The notes under the pieces are model-generated. The model saw only the letters and a program-made list of their open reading frames with translations, was not told the DNA's origin and did no database searches. This document shows positions 1-9,380 of a DNA stretch of 64,000 nucleotides, one piece after another. Source of the stretch: Dermacoccus abyssi (GTDB lineage: Bacteria; Actinomycetota; Actinomycetes; Actinomycetales; Dermatophilaceae); assembly GCF_003515945.1 (NCBI RefSeq), contig NZ_QWLM01000006.1, forward strand, positions 96,927-160,926, read 5' to 3'. The position numbers and the translations under genes were made by a program. Position 1 is the stretch's first letter, and each line of letters starts with the position of its first letter.

Positions 1-36
1 AACACGAACGCCACGGTCGCCCAGGAAACCGAGTGA
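1..36 (+). CDS. possible 3' end of an upstream gene (partial)
   Basis: Frame 1 from the left edge reads eleven residues (NTNATVAQETE) and stops with TGA at 34-36, followed 20 bases later by a strong hairpin terminator. This position is what would be expected for the end of a rightward gene converging on hemQ. The piece is too short to assign a family, and the other two frames are also briefly open, so the call rests mainly on its place before the terminator. Confidence 0.3.
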   Translation, partial: NTNATVAQETE

Positions 37-55
37 CCATCGGCTGACGCACGAA

Positions 56-92
56 GGCGGCGGGTACCGGATCTGATCCGGTACCCGCCGCC
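56..92. terminator. bidirectional hairpin terminator downstream of hemQ
   Basis: The arms at 56-73 and 75-92 are perfect reverse complements over 18 bases around a single T, so the effective loop is three bases. Short T-containing tails follow on both sides (cctttgt on the plus strand, ccttcgt on the minus strand). It lies between the end of a presumed rightward gene and the end of hemQ, so it probably serves both. Confidence 0.75.
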
Positions 93-119
93 TTTGTCGT
101 GCTGAACAGGCTCGGCGGG

Positions 120-869
120 TCAGCGCATGCGCGCGACGAACTCGCTCATCGTGATCTGCGGGCCGGAGAAGAACGGCGTCTCCTCGCGCACGTGACGACG
201 AGCCTCCGTGTACCGCATCTCGCGCATGAGGTCGAGGATGCGGTACATCTCGTCGGCTTCGAAGGCCAGGATCCACTCGTAGTCGCCCAAGCCGAACGAC
301 GCGATGGTGTTCGCGCGCACGTCCGGGTACTCGCGGGCGGCCATGCCGTGGTCGTGGAGCATCTTCTTGCGCTCGTCGTCGGGCAGGAGGTACCAGTCGT
401 AGCTGCGCACGAAGGGGTAGACGCAGATGTACTTGCGTGGCGTCTCGTCGGCCATGAACGCCGGGATGTGGCCGCGGTTGAACTCGGCGACGCGGTGCAT
501 GGCGACGTTCGACCAGTAGGGCTCGAGGTGGCGGCCGAGGTCGGTGGCGAGGAAGCCCGAGTAAGCCTTCTGGAGCTCGTCGATCGACTCGCCGTGCCAC
601 CAGATCATCAGGTCGGCCTCGGCGCGGAAGCCGGAGAGGTTGTACGTGCCGCGCACGGTCACGCCCTTGCCCGCGAGCGAGTCGAGGTACTGGTCTGCCT
701 CACGCGCGATGGCCTCACGGTCGCCGTCGACCTTGTCGACGATGGTGAAGACCGACCACATCGCGTAGATGCGGGAAGCGTTGATGCGGTCGACCGTGAC
801 GTGCTTCGGCTCGGGGCGCGAACTCGTCTTCTCGGGGTTCTGCGGGTTCTCCGGCTGCGGGGTGGTCAC
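120..869 (-). CDS. hemQ: coproheme decarboxylase HemQ (chlorite dismutase-like family)
   Basis: HemQ/ChdC catalyses the last step of the coproporphyrin-dependent haem pathway, oxidatively decarboxylating two propionates of coproheme to give haem b in the cytoplasm. The 249-residue protein has the usual family length. It shows the YPFVRSYDWYLL segment (residues 151-162), whose first tyrosine corresponds to the catalytic Tyr of Gram-positive HemQ, and the HDHG segment (172-175), where H174 fits the proximal haem ligand. The Pro/Glu-rich first 25 residues look like a disordered tail. It lies 47 bases downstream of hemY on the same strand, so the two are probably co-transcribed and end at the hairpin at 56-92. 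Assigned from memory of the family. Confidence 0.93.
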   Translation of the reverse strand: MTTPQPENPQNPEKTSSRPEPKHVTVDRINASRIYAMWSVFTIVDKVDGDREAIAREADQYLDSLAGKGVTVRGTYNLSGFRAEADLMIWWHGESIDELQKAYSGFLATDLGRHLEPYWSNVAMHRVAEFNRGHIPAFMADETPRKYICVYPFVRSYDWYLLPDDERKKMLHDHGMAAREYPDVRANTIASFGLGDYEWILAFEADEMYRILDLMREMRYTEARRHVREETPFFSGPQITMSEFVARMR

Positions 870-916
870 CGTGATTCTCCTTCGGGTGCGTGCTTGTTCG
901 GAACAGGTTCGGGGGC

Positions 917-2362
917 TCAGGCGAGCGCGTCTTGAGCGGCGAGGTCGTCGAGGACGCGGTCGGCGGCGGCGCGCGCCGTGGCGACACAGGCGGGGATGCC
1001 GACGCCGTCGAGGGCCGCCCCGGCGACGTCGAGGGCGGGCAGCCGCGTGAGGTCGTCACGGATGCGTCGGACACGCTCGACGTGGCCGAGGGCGTACTGC
1101 GGCAGACCGTTCGCCCAGCGCTGGACGTGGGCGTCGAGCGGGGCGGGAAGGTCGAGACCGGTCGCCTCGCCTAGGTCGTCCAAGCCGAGGGCAAGGAGTT
1201 CGTCGTCGGCATGATCGAGGACGGCCTCGTCGCGATGGCGCCCCATCGACACGCGGACGTAGGCCACGTCCGGCGCGGCCTCGGCGAGCCACGGCCACTT
1301 GACGCTGGAGAAGGTCGAGGCCTTGATCGTGCGTCCGTCCACCGGAGGGACGAGGAAGCCCGTTCCCTCGGGAAGGCTCGCGTGGACGGAGGCCGGGAAG
1401 GCGTAGGTGACGATCGCCATCGTGGCGTACTCGATGCCGCCGAGCGCGTCCGAGGCTTCGGGCGCGATGGCCGCGAGCAGGCGGGCGGCTGCGGGCGCCG
1501 CCGTCGTGACGATGACGCCGTCGGCCTCGTGCGGTTCGGGCAGACCGTCCCGTTCGACTTCGAGGTGCCACGTGCCGCGATGGCCGAGCGAGCGGCGCAG
1601 CTCGGTGACGCGCGCACCGGTGACGACGTCCACGCCGCGATCGGCGAGACCGGCGCGAAGCGCTTCGGGCAGCGATCCCATGCCGTCAGTGGGCGCCCCG
1701 AACACCTGCCGTGTGTCGTTCGACGAGACCGCCGACGAAGCGGCCCGGGCGGCCTCGGTGAGGCGCCCGCCGTCGCGCAGGGCCTTGAAGAGCGGAGGCA
1801 CACAGGCACGGGCCGAGAGCTCGCGGGCGTTGCCTGCATAGACCCCGCCGAGCAGTGGCTCGACCATGCGGTCGACGACGGCGGCGCCGAGGGCCTGCTC
1901 GACAGCGTCACCGACGCTGATGTCGGCCAGGTCATCTGCGCTGTCACCGGCTTCGGAACGGGGCACCGAGATCTCGACCGGACGCTCGTCGGCGGCACGA
2001 GCCACCTCGTCGTCGGAGAGCAGCCCGCGGGCCGACTCGGGGTCTGACGGAATGCCCATGAGTGTGCCGGCAGGTAGCGCCTCGAGCGAGCCGCGGGACC
2101 ACAGGAGGGCCGGGAAACGTTGGGGGTGAACGGCCTCGACGCCGAGCTCGGCGAGCAGGTCGACCACCTCGGGGCGGCGCCAGAGGGCCGACTCGGCACC
2201 GACATCGACGCGGTGCCCGGCGATCTCCTCCTGGCGCAATTTGCCGCCCACGCGCTCGTCGGCTTCGAAGACGGTGATCTTCCACGAGGGCGCCGTCGTC
2301 GCGAGATGCCACGCGGCGACGAGACCGCTCACTCCACCACCGACGATCGCGACCGACTTCAT
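917..2362 (-). CDS. hemY: coproporphyrinogen III oxidase HemY/CgoX (FAD-dependent)
   Basis: An FAD-dependent oxidase of the protoporphyrinogen oxidase family. In actinobacteria these enzymes convert coproporphyrinogen III to coproporphyrin III, feeding ferrochelatase and HemQ. The 481-residue protein opens with the Rossmann fingerprint VGGGVSGLVAAW (residues 6-17), followed by ERVGGKL near residue 40 and VDVGAES near residue 55, and closes with the family's FAD-binding tail (GVGIPACVATARAAAD). The length is normal for the family. The neighbour hemQ downstream is the terminal enzyme of the same route, which supports a coproporphyrinogen rather than a protoporphyrinogen substrate. hemE and hemH lie elsewhere in the window. 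Confidence 0.92.
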   Translation of the reverse strand: MKSVAIVGGGVSGLVAAWHLATTAPSWKITVFEADERVGGKLRQEEIAGHRVDVGAESALWRRPEVVDLLAELGVEAVHPQRFPALLWSRGSLEALPAGTLMGIPSDPESARGLLSDDEVARAADERPVEISVPRSEAGDSADDLADISVGDAVEQALGAAVVDRMVEPLLGGVYAGNARELSARACVPPLFKALRDGGRLTEAARAASSAVSSNDTRQVFGAPTDGMGSLPEALRAGLADRGVDVVTGARVTELRRSLGHRGTWHLEVERDGLPEPHEADGVIVTTAAPAAARLLAAIAPEASDALGGIEYATMAIVTYAFPASVHASLPEGTGFLVPPVDGRTIKASTFSSVKWPWLAEAAPDVAYVRVSMGRHRDEAVLDHADDELLALGLDDLGEATGLDLPAPLDAHVQRWANGLPQYALGHVERVRRIRDDLTRLPALDVAGAALDGVGIPACVATARAAADRVLDDLAAQDALA

Positions 2363-2480
2363 GCTCCCAGTTTCCCACTCTCAGCGCGGGTTGGGGTCGC
2401 CGGGGCGGCGCGTTGGGGGCAAGTCGTGACGTTGGTCCCGACTCGGGCGGCAGCGACCCACCAGGGAGCGACGGGTGCGG

Positions 2481-3014
2481 CTACTCCCCCGTACTTCCGT
2501 CGACGGCCTGACGCAGGAGGTCGGCGTGACCGTTGTGCCGCGCGTACTCCTCGATCATGTGCACGAGGATCCACCGGAGGCTCACTGTTCCTTCGTCCTC
2601 CCGAGGGTTGACGGCGAGGGCGTCCAGACCGGCGTCGTGGGCGAGGGCTTCGTCGACGATACGGTCACTGACCGCGACGGCGTCGTCGAACCACGCCCAC
2701 AGTTGTTCCTGGGAGTGATCGGCCGCGTGCTCCCACGCCCAGTCCACACCGGCTCCGTGGGAGTGCGCGAGCCAATCGGGGCGCTCGATGCCGCCCGCGA
2801 AGGTGAGGTTGAACCAACCTGCCTCCACCATCGTGAGGTGCAGCATCAGCCCGGCGAGCGTCATGTCCGTCGGGGGCAGGGCCCGACGCAACTGCTCGTC
2901 GTCGAGGCCGGAGCACTTCCACCGCAGCGTGTCGCGGTGGTGCTCGAGCATCCCGCGCAGCGTGGCGACCTCGTCGCCCTGCACCGGCGCCCAGCGCCTT
3001 TCGTCAGCCGACAT
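2481..3014 (-). CDS. DinB-superfamily (DUF664) protein, possible mycothiol-dependent transferase
   Basis: A four-helix DinB-like protein of the DUF664 branch common in actinobacteria. Some relatives are metal-binding, mycothiol-dependent S-transferases or isomerases, but the substrate here is unknown. Numbered from the upstream ATG (3032), the family's metal-ligand pattern is visible as LMLHLTMVE (H65) and VHMIEEYARHNGH (H158, H166, H169). I prefer the ATG at 3014 because AGGTGG lies seven bases before it; the ATG at 3032 lacks a comparable ribosome site and would add six residues. The gene is alone between hemY and the mocR-like gene and reads in the same direction as both. Confidence 0.75.
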   Translation of the reverse strand: MSADERRWAPVQGDEVATLRGMLEHHRDTLRWKCSGLDDEQLRRALPPTDMTLAGLMLHLTMVEAGWFNLTFAGGIERPDWLAHSHGAGVDWAWEHAADHSQEQLWAWFDDAVAVSDRIVDEALAHDAGLDALAVNPREDEGTVSLRWILVHMIEEYARHNGHADLLRQAVDGSTGE

Positions 3015-3068
3015 CGCTGAACCACCTGTCATCTCGGGCGCTCCGCTCTCCTCGTCAACGACGTCACC

Positions 3069-4487
3069 CTACGTGCGGGAGGCGAGCGAGGCGTTGACCT
3101 CACCGAGAACGTCTGCGGCGCGCCGCAGATCGTCCTCAGCCAGCGTGAACGGAGTCCGGAGTCGCCCTTCGAGGCCACGTCCGTCGAGGGAGAACGCACT
3201 GCCCGGCGTGAGGGTGAGACCACGCAATGCCGCCCGTCGCACGATCTCGCTCGACTGCGCGCCCGGCAGCCTCCACCACAGCGACAGGCCGCCGTCGGGA
3301 AGGTCACAACTCCACCCCGGGCAGGCCCGGGCTATGGCGTCGCGCAGGAGAATTCGTCGACCGGCCAGCTCTGCGCGACGCTCGTCGTCGAGGCCGGATT
3401 GATCACGCAGCAGGCCGGCGAGAACGATCTGTTCGAGCACCGGCGCTCCGAGATCGAGCGTCACGCGCGCCGACGCGATGGCACCGATGTAGCGGCGCGG
3501 CGCGCGCACCCATCCGAGGCGCAGTCCGCCCCAGTACGTCTTGCTCGCCGACCCGACCGTGATGCACTCGGGAGCAAACGCCGCCATGGGGCGAACGCGC
3601 GGCGCCGCGTCGAGCCACAGGTCGGCCAGGGTTTCGTCGACGATGCCGACGATGCCGTGCTTCGCCCACAGACGCGCGAGGTCATGGCGGTCTTCCTCCC
3701 CCATGAACCGGCCCGTCGGGTTGTGAAAGTCCGGGATGACGAGCATGGCCTTCGGCGCCCGGCGCGCGAAGGTTTCGGCCGTGGCCCGCACATCGAGACG
3801 ACGCTCGTCGTCCGATTCGACGGCGGGCACGAACCGCGCGCCACGGCTTCGCAGCGACGCAAGCGAGTTCGGGTAGCCCGACGGCTCGACGGCCACGGCG
3901 TCTCCCGGTGAAACCAATGCCAATGCCGTAGCGGCCACACCGGCGAGAGCGCCCGTCGTCACGAGGATCTGATCGGGCGTCGTCGGCACGCCCCGCGCGG
4001 TGTAGCGCTCAGCGAGGGCATCACGGAGGTCGGGCACGCCGTCGCGGAAGTACCCGCCTTCGTGGGTGTAGGCCGCCAGGTGCCGCGAGGCCTCCGCGAA
4101 CCGTTCGGCGAGGCCGCCCACTGCGGCTGGAGCCGTGTTGGTGAGGTTGATTCCTCCCTGCGGATCGAACCCGCCGAGCACGCCGCTCACGGGTTCGCCA
4201 CCGCCCGAGACGGGGCCACCGGGGATGCGCACGCGCGTTCCGGAGCCGCGGCGGGCTGCGGCGAAGCCACGCTCGCGCAGCAGTGCGTACGCGTGAGTGA
4301 CCGTCGTGCGCGACAGGCCGAGCGCCACGGCAGCATCACGCTCGCTCGGCAGGCGGGTGTCATGCGTCAGCCTGCCGTCGGCCACGAGACGTTCGATGCG
4401 GTCGCTCAACCAGGCGTACGCCGAACCTCGCTCGGGCGGTGGGCCGACGAGGCGCGCGAGGGCATTCGCCCCGATCCTGCGTTCCAT
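3069..4487 (-). CDS. MocR/PdxR-type regulator (GntR helix-turn-helix + PLP aminotransferase fold)
   Basis: A 472-residue MocR-family transcription factor. Residues about 20-87 form a GntR winged helix (RLPSERDAAVALGLSRTTVT is the typical core). The rest is a class I aminotransferase fold with HNPTGR (255-260), VDET (283-286) and the PLP-lysine motif SASKTYWGG, where K316 should form the Schiff base. These proteins use PLP or an amino compound as effector. I chose ATG 4487; an in-frame ATG at 4559 would run into the divergent promoter. The gene is transcribed away from yczE (62-base gap), the classic MocR-YczE pairing, so yczE is its likely target. Confidence 0.9.
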   Translation of the reverse strand: MERRIGANALARLVGPPPERGSAYAWLSDRIERLVADGRLTHDTRLPSERDAAVALGLSRTTVTHAYALLRERGFAAARRGSGTRVRIPGGPVSGGGEPVSGVLGGFDPQGGINLTNTAPAAVGGLAERFAEASRHLAAYTHEGGYFRDGVPDLRDALAERYTARGVPTTPDQILVTTGALAGVAATALALVSPGDAVAVEPSGYPNSLASLRSRGARFVPAVESDDERRLDVRATAETFARRAPKAMLVIPDFHNPTGRFMGEEDRHDLARLWAKHGIVGIVDETLADLWLDAAPRVRPMAAFAPECITVGSASKTYWGGLRLGWVRAPRRYIGAIASARVTLDLGAPVLEQIVLAGLLRDQSGLDDERRAELAGRRILLRDAIARACPGWSCDLPDGGLSLWWRLPGAQSSEIVRRAALRGLTLTPGSAFSLDGRGLEGRLRTPFTLAEDDLRRAADVLGEVNASLASRT

Positions 4488-4489
4488 GG

Positions 4490-4530
4490 GGCCACTGTGT
4501 TCGAATTGGCTATACAAGACAAGGCCACTT
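4490..4530. promoter_or_regulatory. divergent mocR/yczE promoter-operator region
   Basis: The short divergent gap holds a 7-base direct repeat ggccact (4490-4496 and 4523-4529) flanking an AT-richer core with ctataca, which could serve as a -10 element for yczE and overlap the promoter of the regulator. MocR proteins commonly bind such repeats between themselves and their divergent target. The exact operator bases are inference. Confidence 0.45.
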
Positions 4531-4548
4531 CTGCTGCACTCTGGTTTC

Positions 4549-5309
4549 ATGAGCACCATGTCGACGGCCCAACCTCAGCCCGACGCGCCCGCGCGTCCTT
4601 CGCGTGGATCGCGCCAGCTGGCCAATCTGACGCCGATGGGTCAACTGCGTGCCGGCAAGCTCGGTCGTCGGCTGCCGCAACTCTTCATCGGCCTGACGCT
4701 CTTCGGCGCCGCGATGGGCCTGTTCGTGCGAGCGAACGTCGGCCTCGAGCCCTGGGGCGTCTTCCACCAGGGCGCAGCCTGCACACCGGCTGGTCGATGG
4801 GCACCGTCACGATCGTCGTGTCGTTCATCGTGCTGCTGCTGTGGATCCCCATGCGTCAGTGGCCCGGGCTCGGCACCGTGGCGAACGCGGTGTGGCTCGG
4901 TTTCGTGCTCGATGCGACGATGGCGCTCGTCTCCGAGCCGAACTCCATCGTGGCGCGCTCGGCGCTCTTCGCCGTCGGCCTGCTCGTCAACGCCATCGGC
5001 GGCGCGATGTACATCGGAAGCCAACTCGGCCCCGGCCCCCGCGACGGTCTCATGACGGGCCTGCACCGCATCACGGGCCTCAGCGTCCGCCTCGTGCGCA
5101 CGAGCATCGAGGTCGTCGTCCTCACTTCGGGCTGGCTGCTCGGCGGTGGCGTGGGCGTCGGAACGGTGCTCTATGCGCTGCTGATCGGCCCGCTCGTGCA
5201 GTTCTTCCTCCCGTGGTTCACGGTCGAGTTGGACGGGCACCGAGCCGAGGGTGCCAAAGCGCCTGAGGGCCCGGGGAAAGAGAACGCCACATACCCCGAG
5301 GGTGACTGA
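4549..5309 (+). pseudogene. YczE/YyaS/YitT-type membrane protein, interrupted by one frameshift
   Basis: A YczE-family integral membrane protein of unknown function, the usual partner of a divergent MocR regulator. From ATG 4549 (a second ATG is at 4558) the frame reads membrane segment 1 (LFIGLTLFGAAMGLFVRANVGL) and WGVFHQG, then loses sense. The family sequence resumes in another frame as SLHTGWSMGTVTIVV and continues to TGA 5309, with about four more hydrophobic segments. The break is at about 4774-4775 and one added base would restore a protein of about 253 residues. It may be a real pseudogene, but five other -1 breaks in this window make an assembly error more likely. Confidence 0.8.
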
Positions 5310-5334
5310 GCTTTGCCGAGGCAGCTGAACGGCG

Positions 5335-6768
5335 TCAGGCGTCGGCGACGGGTCGCGAGTCGCCGGCCCTGACGCCCCGCACGATCGTCAGTCCGAGGAC
5401 GACGAGACCGGCCGCGAGGAGAGATCCGCCGGCCATCTCCGAATCGAGGGGCGCGAGGAACGCGAGCGCCGCACCGAGGAAAAGTGCCCTGCGGGTGCGA
5501 CGGCGCTCGAGCAGCAACAGCGCTGCGGCCGGCACCACGGCGAGTGCGTACCAGGACTGCACGACCGGGGCGAGGAGCACCACCGCAGCGAACACCCCGA
5601 TGCACGTTGCGAGTCCGGCCTTGAGGTCACCCGTGGGCCTGGTGAGCGCCAGGACGATGACCAAGGCGACGGCGAGCGCCATGCCGAGCGAACGCACGAC
5701 GGGCACGGCGTACATCTCGAGGCCGCTGCCGGTCTGTGCGAGCAGCCATTCGAGCACGACGCCTACGGCGGTGGGCGCGGACGCCGGGGTGACGACGACG
5801 CCCGGCACGCTGAGCACCTTGACCCATCCGAGCCCGAGCCCGTAGGGAATGCCGCTTGCCGCGACGGTGGCGGCGGCGATGAGACCACCGGCCGCGAGCC
5901 TGACGAATCGTCCGGGTACCCGCACTGCCCCGGGCAAGGAGACGAGAACGACGGGAACGACCGCGACCACGGCCGTGAACTTCACCGCAGCGGCAAGACC
6001 GACGAGCACGACGCCGATCACCCACCGACGTTCGGCGGCGAACACGAACGCCGCGGCCACGAGGCCCATGACGAGGGCATCGTTGTGCAACCCGCCGACG
6101 GCGTGGACGAGGACGAACGGTGACGCGATCGCGAGGGCCGTCGCCCTCGCCGGGTCGATGCCGAGGTGGCGGGCGAGGCGCGGAACCGCCCACCCAGTGA
6201 GGGCGAGCCCGATCAGGGCGGGCACCCGCTGGAGCAACAGCAGGAGCGTGGGATCGCCGAACACCTCGCGCGTCAGAGCACCCCAGATGATGGGGATCGG
6301 CCCGTACGGCGTGGGGGTGTAGCGCCAGATCGGGTCGACCATCGAGGTGAGTAGCTCGGGCATCTCGCCCGGGGAGATCGTGTACGGGTCACGCCCGGAC
6401 GCCGCGACGGCGCCCTGGGCCATGTAGCTCCACCCGTCGTGGGAGAAGAGCGGCGGCGCGATGAGCAGGGGCGCCATCCAGCGCAGAGTCACGCCCCGTA
6501 CGTGACGGACGCGTTCGTCGGCCGATCCTTCCGCCGGGGTCCGCACGAGGCTCACCCATGCGTGCGTGAGCAAGGCGACGCCGATCAGCGTGACGACGAG
6601 GGCGAGGAAGCGTCCTGGCGCGTTCGTGCCCAACCACTGCAGCGGGGCGACGAGGAAGCGCACCGGGCTCGGAGGCAGCTCGTTGAGGACGAGCCCCGCG
6701 AGGAGCAGGAGCACCGAGCCGCACACACCCCGGCTGACGAGGGTGCCGGGCAACGTCGGAGCACGCAT
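5335..6768 (-). CDS. polytopic mannosyltransferase, MptB/alpha-(1->6)-mannopyranosyltransferase-like
   Basis: A 477-residue protein with about a dozen hydrophobic segments and an early luminal loop, SHDGWSYMAQG followed by GRDPY. This is typical of GT-C polyprenol-phosphomannose-dependent mannosyltransferases (MptA/MptB family) that build mannan or lipomannan outside the actinobacterial membrane. The C-terminal third is purely hydrophobic. It converges on yczE (25-base gap) and is followed 11 bases upstream on the same strand by hemE, so a shared transcript with hemE is possible but functionally unrelated. MptA versus MptB versus another GT87-like enzyme cannot be decided here. Confidence 0.7.
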   Translation of the reverse strand: MRAPTLPGTLVSRGVCGSVLLLLAGLVLNELPPSPVRFLVAPLQWLGTNAPGRFLALVVTLIGVALLTHAWVSLVRTPAEGSADERVRHVRGVTLRWMAPLLIAPPLFSHDGWSYMAQGAVAASGRDPYTISPGEMPELLTSMVDPIWRYTPTPYGPIPIIWGALTREVFGDPTLLLLLQRVPALIGLALTGWAVPRLARHLGIDPARATALAIASPFVLVHAVGGLHNDALVMGLVAAAFVFAAERRWVIGVVLVGLAAAVKFTAVVAVVPVVLVSLPGAVRVPGRFVRLAAGGLIAAATVAASGIPYGLGLGWVKVLSVPGVVVTPASAPTAVGVVLEWLLAQTGSGLEMYAVPVVRSLGMALAVALVIVLALTRPTGDLKAGLATCIGVFAAVVLLAPVVQSWYALAVVPAAALLLLERRRTRRALFLGAALAFLAPLDSEMAGGSLLAAGLVVLGLTIVRGVRAGDSRPVADA

Positions 6769-6779
6769 GTGCCGGAGCG

Positions 6780-7826
6780 TCAGCGAGCGGAGATCTCGTG
6801 AACGCGGGCGACGACGCGCGTGATGACGTCGGGGTCGGTGCTCGGCAGGACGCCGTGGCCGAGGTTGAAGATGTGGCCCTTCGCGCGACGGCCTGCGGCG
6901 ACGATCTCGTCGACCTTGGCCTCGAGGGGCTCCCAGGGAGCGAAGAGGAGCGCGGGGTCGAGATTGCCCTGGAGAGCGTACTGACCGCCGGTGCGTTCGC
7001 GGGCGGCGTCGAGGTCGACGCGGAAGTCGACACCGACGACGTCGGCGCCCGCCTCGCCCATGGCGGAGAGCAGTTCACCGGTACCGACGCCGAAGTGGAT
7101 CTTCGGCACGTCGAGCCCCTCGACAGCGGCGAGCGCCTGACGTGAGTGCGGCTGGACGAAGCGCAGGTAGTCGGCAAGCGGGAGGTTGCCGACCCACGAG
7201 TCGAACAGCTGGACGGCACTGGCGCCGGCTTCGGCCTGCACGCGCAGGAACGCACCGGAGATTTGGGCGAGACGAGCGCACAGGTCGTTCCAGAGCTCCG
7301 GGTCGCCGTACATGAGCGCCTTGGTGTTCTCGTGGTTCTTCGAGGGCCCGCCCTCGACGAGGTACGAGGCGAGCGTGAAGGGTGCACCCGCGAAACCGAT
7401 GAGCGGCGTGCCGCCGAGTTCGGCGGTGAGCAGCTTGACCGATTCGGTGATGTCCGGGACGGCGTCGGGCGTCAGCTCGGGCAGGCGGTCGAGGTCGGCG
7501 CGCGTGCGGATCGGCTGCGCGACGACCGGGCCCACGCCCGCGACGATGTCGAGGTCGACGCCGACAGCTGCGAGCGGCACGACGATGTCACTGAAGAAGA
7601 TGGCGGCGTCGACGTGGTGACGACGCACGGGCTGCATCGTGATCTCGGTGACGAGGTCGGGGCGGCGGCACGACTCGAGCATCCCGACGCCTTCACGCAC
7701 CTTGCGGTACTCGGGCAGCGAACGGCCCGCCTGCCGCATGAACCACACGGGCGTGTAGGGCACTTCTTCGCCGCGGGCAGCCTTGACGAGGACGGAGTTA
7801 CGCGGGTCGACATTCGTTTCGCTCAC
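6780..7826 (-). CDS. hemE: uroporphyrinogen decarboxylase
   Basis: HemE decarboxylates the four acetate side chains of uroporphyrinogen III to coproporphyrinogen III in the cytoplasm. The 348-residue protein has the hallmark [13 protein letters not shown] near residue 30, [13 protein letters not shown] in the middle, [10 protein letters not shown], and GNLDPALLF followed by the [16 protein letters not shown] signature near the C-terminus. The start is GTG 7826 (protein VSETNVDP), with GAGG upstream; a longer reading frame exists but is not family-like. Together with hemY, hemQ and hemH it supplies most of the late haem pathway in this window. Confidence 0.95.
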   Translation of the reverse strand: MSETNVDPRNSVLVKAARGEEVPYTPVWFMRQAGRSLPEYRKVREGVGMLESCRRPDLVTEITMQPVRRHHVDAAIFFSDIVVPLAAVGVDLDIVAGVGPVVAQPIRTRADLDRLPELTPDAVPDITESVKLLTAELGGTPLIGFAGAPFTLASYLVEGGPSKNHENTKALMYGDPELWNDLCARLAQISGAFLRVQAEAGASAVQLFDSWVGNLPLADYLRFVQPHSRQALAAVEGLDVPKIHFGVGTGELLSAMGEAGADVVGVDFRVDLDAARERTGGQYALQGNLDPALLFAPWEPLEAKVDEIVAAGRRAKGHIFNLGHGVLPSTDPDVITRVVARVHEISAR

Positions 7827-7908
7827 GCTCGAAATCCTCTCATGCGCACCTGGCTTCGGCAGCGGCGAACCACCCGGAGGACCCCGGTCGATCTGACAGT
7901 GTGAAGCC

Positions 7909-8457
7909 ATGGCCTCCCCCGCCGAAACCCTGCACACCGAACGCCTCGTCCTTCGCCGCTTCGCACCCGATGACGACGCCGACCTCGAGTTCGCTCTCGA
8001 GCTCCATGCGAACCCCGATCTGGCCCGGTTCATCCCGTCGGCCGTTCTCACCACCCGCGAGGACGCGGCCGCGTGGTTGCGCCGGATCGACGGCAACACC
8101 GCCCCGGGACGCGGCTGGTGGTGCGTCGAGGCCGAGGGCGCGCCCGTCGCGGCCATCCTGCTCAAACCGATCCCTTTCTCCGCCGGGTACACGAACGCGG
8201 CGACGGAGGATGTCGAGATCGGGTGGCGCGCCACGAGCACAGCCACCGGTCACGGCTACGTCACGGAAGCGGCCCGCGCCGTTCTCGACGCGGCGCTGGC
8301 CGGTGGCCTCGACCGGGTTGTCGCCGTCACCGACCCGGCCAACGTCGCCTCACGACGGGTGACCGCGCGTATCGGCATGACGCACCTCGGGCGCACCGAG
8401 CGCTACTACGACGCGTCGCTCGAACTGTTCGTCGCGCGCAGCGACCGGTCGGCCTGA
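7909..8457 (+). CDS. GNAT-family N-acetyltransferase (RimJ/RimL type)
   Basis: A 182-residue single-domain acetyltransferase of the RimJ/RimL/ribosomal-protein class. It begins with [11 protein letters not shown], has the characteristic '[22 protein letters not shown]' region split as VEIGWR and GHGYVTEA (acetyl-CoA pyrophosphate loop), and ends with [20 protein letters not shown]. Substrate unknown: related enzymes acetylate protein N-termini or small molecules. It is divergent from hemE (82-base gap) and converges closely on the EamA transporter gene, whose stop lies 4 bases beyond. Confidence 0.85.
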   Translation: MASPAETLHTERLVLRRFAPDDDADLEFALELHANPDLARFIPSAVLTTREDAAAWLRRIDGNTAPGRGWWCVEAEGAPVAAILLKPIPFSAGYTNAATEDVEIGWRATSTATGHGYVTEAARAVLDAALAGGLDRVVAVTDPANVASRRVTARIGMTHLGRTERYYDASLELFVARSDRSA

Positions 8458-8461
8458 GCCG

Positions 8462-9313
8462 TCAGATCGACACGAGGCACACGCCCACGACGGTGAGTGC
8501 CACACCCGCCAGCTGAACCCCGCGCAGTCGCTCGCCGAGGAAGCCGCGGGCGAGCAGGAGCGTCGCGACCGGGTAGAGCGAGCCGAGCACGGCGACGATC
8601 GAGACCTGCCCCTGGGCTGAAGCGGCGGCGAACAGCAGGTTCGCGACGAGGTCGCCGATGCCGAGCAGCGGCAACGCAAGAAGGAGACGAGGCGTCAGAG
8701 GTTCGCGGGCCGCGTTCCGTGAACGCAGGACGAGGAACGTGGGGATGAGCAGCGACAGGCTGCCGCACCGCATGGCGAGCATGGAGCCGGACAGGTCGTG
8801 CCGCGCCCCTCCGTCCATGAAGTACAGGGACAGCCCGAACGCGACGGCGGCGATCGCGGCGAGCGTGACCGGCCTGTGGCCCACCTCATGCGACAGTTCG
8901 GGTCCACTTGCGAGCACCGCACCCACGAGGGCGACGACAAGGCCCACCCCGACGATCGTCGTCCACGCGTCGCCACGGAGGAGACCGAGCGTGACGGGCA
9001 CGATGGCACCGAGGGCCGTGATGGGCGAGACGACGCCCATCGTCCCGGTCGACAGCGCCGCGTACAGGCACAGCAAACCCACGGCGCCACTGAACCCCGC
9101 CGCGATGCCCCAGAGCGCCCACGCCGTGACGGGCGAATCCCCGTGCGAGCCCCACAAACTCACGGACAGGAAGAACACGAACGCCGCAGCGAGGCCACCG
9201 AGCTGAGACAGGGTGACGACCTTGACCGGGTGCATCCGCTTCGTCAGAACGCCTCCGGCGAAGTCTGCGCTACCCCAGACGGCGGAGGAGAGAAGGGCTA
9301 GGAACGTCACCAC
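8462..9313 (-). CDS. EamA/DMT-superfamily transporter
   Basis: A ten-helix drug/metabolite exporter-like membrane protein of 283 residues with the expected two EamA repeats. It starts VVTFLALLSSAVWGSADFAGG and ends LLLARGFLGERLRGVQLAGVALTVVGVCL, the usual second-repeat ending. The start is one of two consecutive GTG codons (9313 or 9310). A much longer open frame runs upstream but is only the reverse of the RNase D gene. It is divergent from DUF3000 (67-base gap) and has no operon partner, so the substrate cannot be guessed. Confidence 0.85.
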   Translation of the reverse strand: MVTFLALLSSAVWGSADFAGGVLTKRMHPVKVVTLSQLGGLAAAFVFFLSVSLWGSHGDSPVTAWALWGIAAGFSGAVGLLCLYAALSTGTMGVVSPITALGAIVPVTLGLLRGDAWTTIVGVGLVVALVGAVLASGPELSHEVGHRPVTLAAIAAVAFGLSLYFMDGGARHDLSGSMLAMRCGSLSLLIPTFLVLRSRNAAREPLTPRLLLALPLLGIGDLVANLLFAAASAQGQVSIVAVLGSLYPVATLLLARGFLGERLRGVQLAGVALTVVGVCLVSI

Positions 9314-9380
9314 ATGCGCAGGGTAGGACGCGCGGCGTGCCTCCCGTGAATTCGCCCCTTTCCGGCCTAATCTTCTGGCC

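Noticed and set aside
4770..4780. Programmed ribosomal frameshifting as the cause of the six breaks
   Set aside because: No slippery heptamer or downstream pseudoknot is obvious, and the six genes are unrelated.
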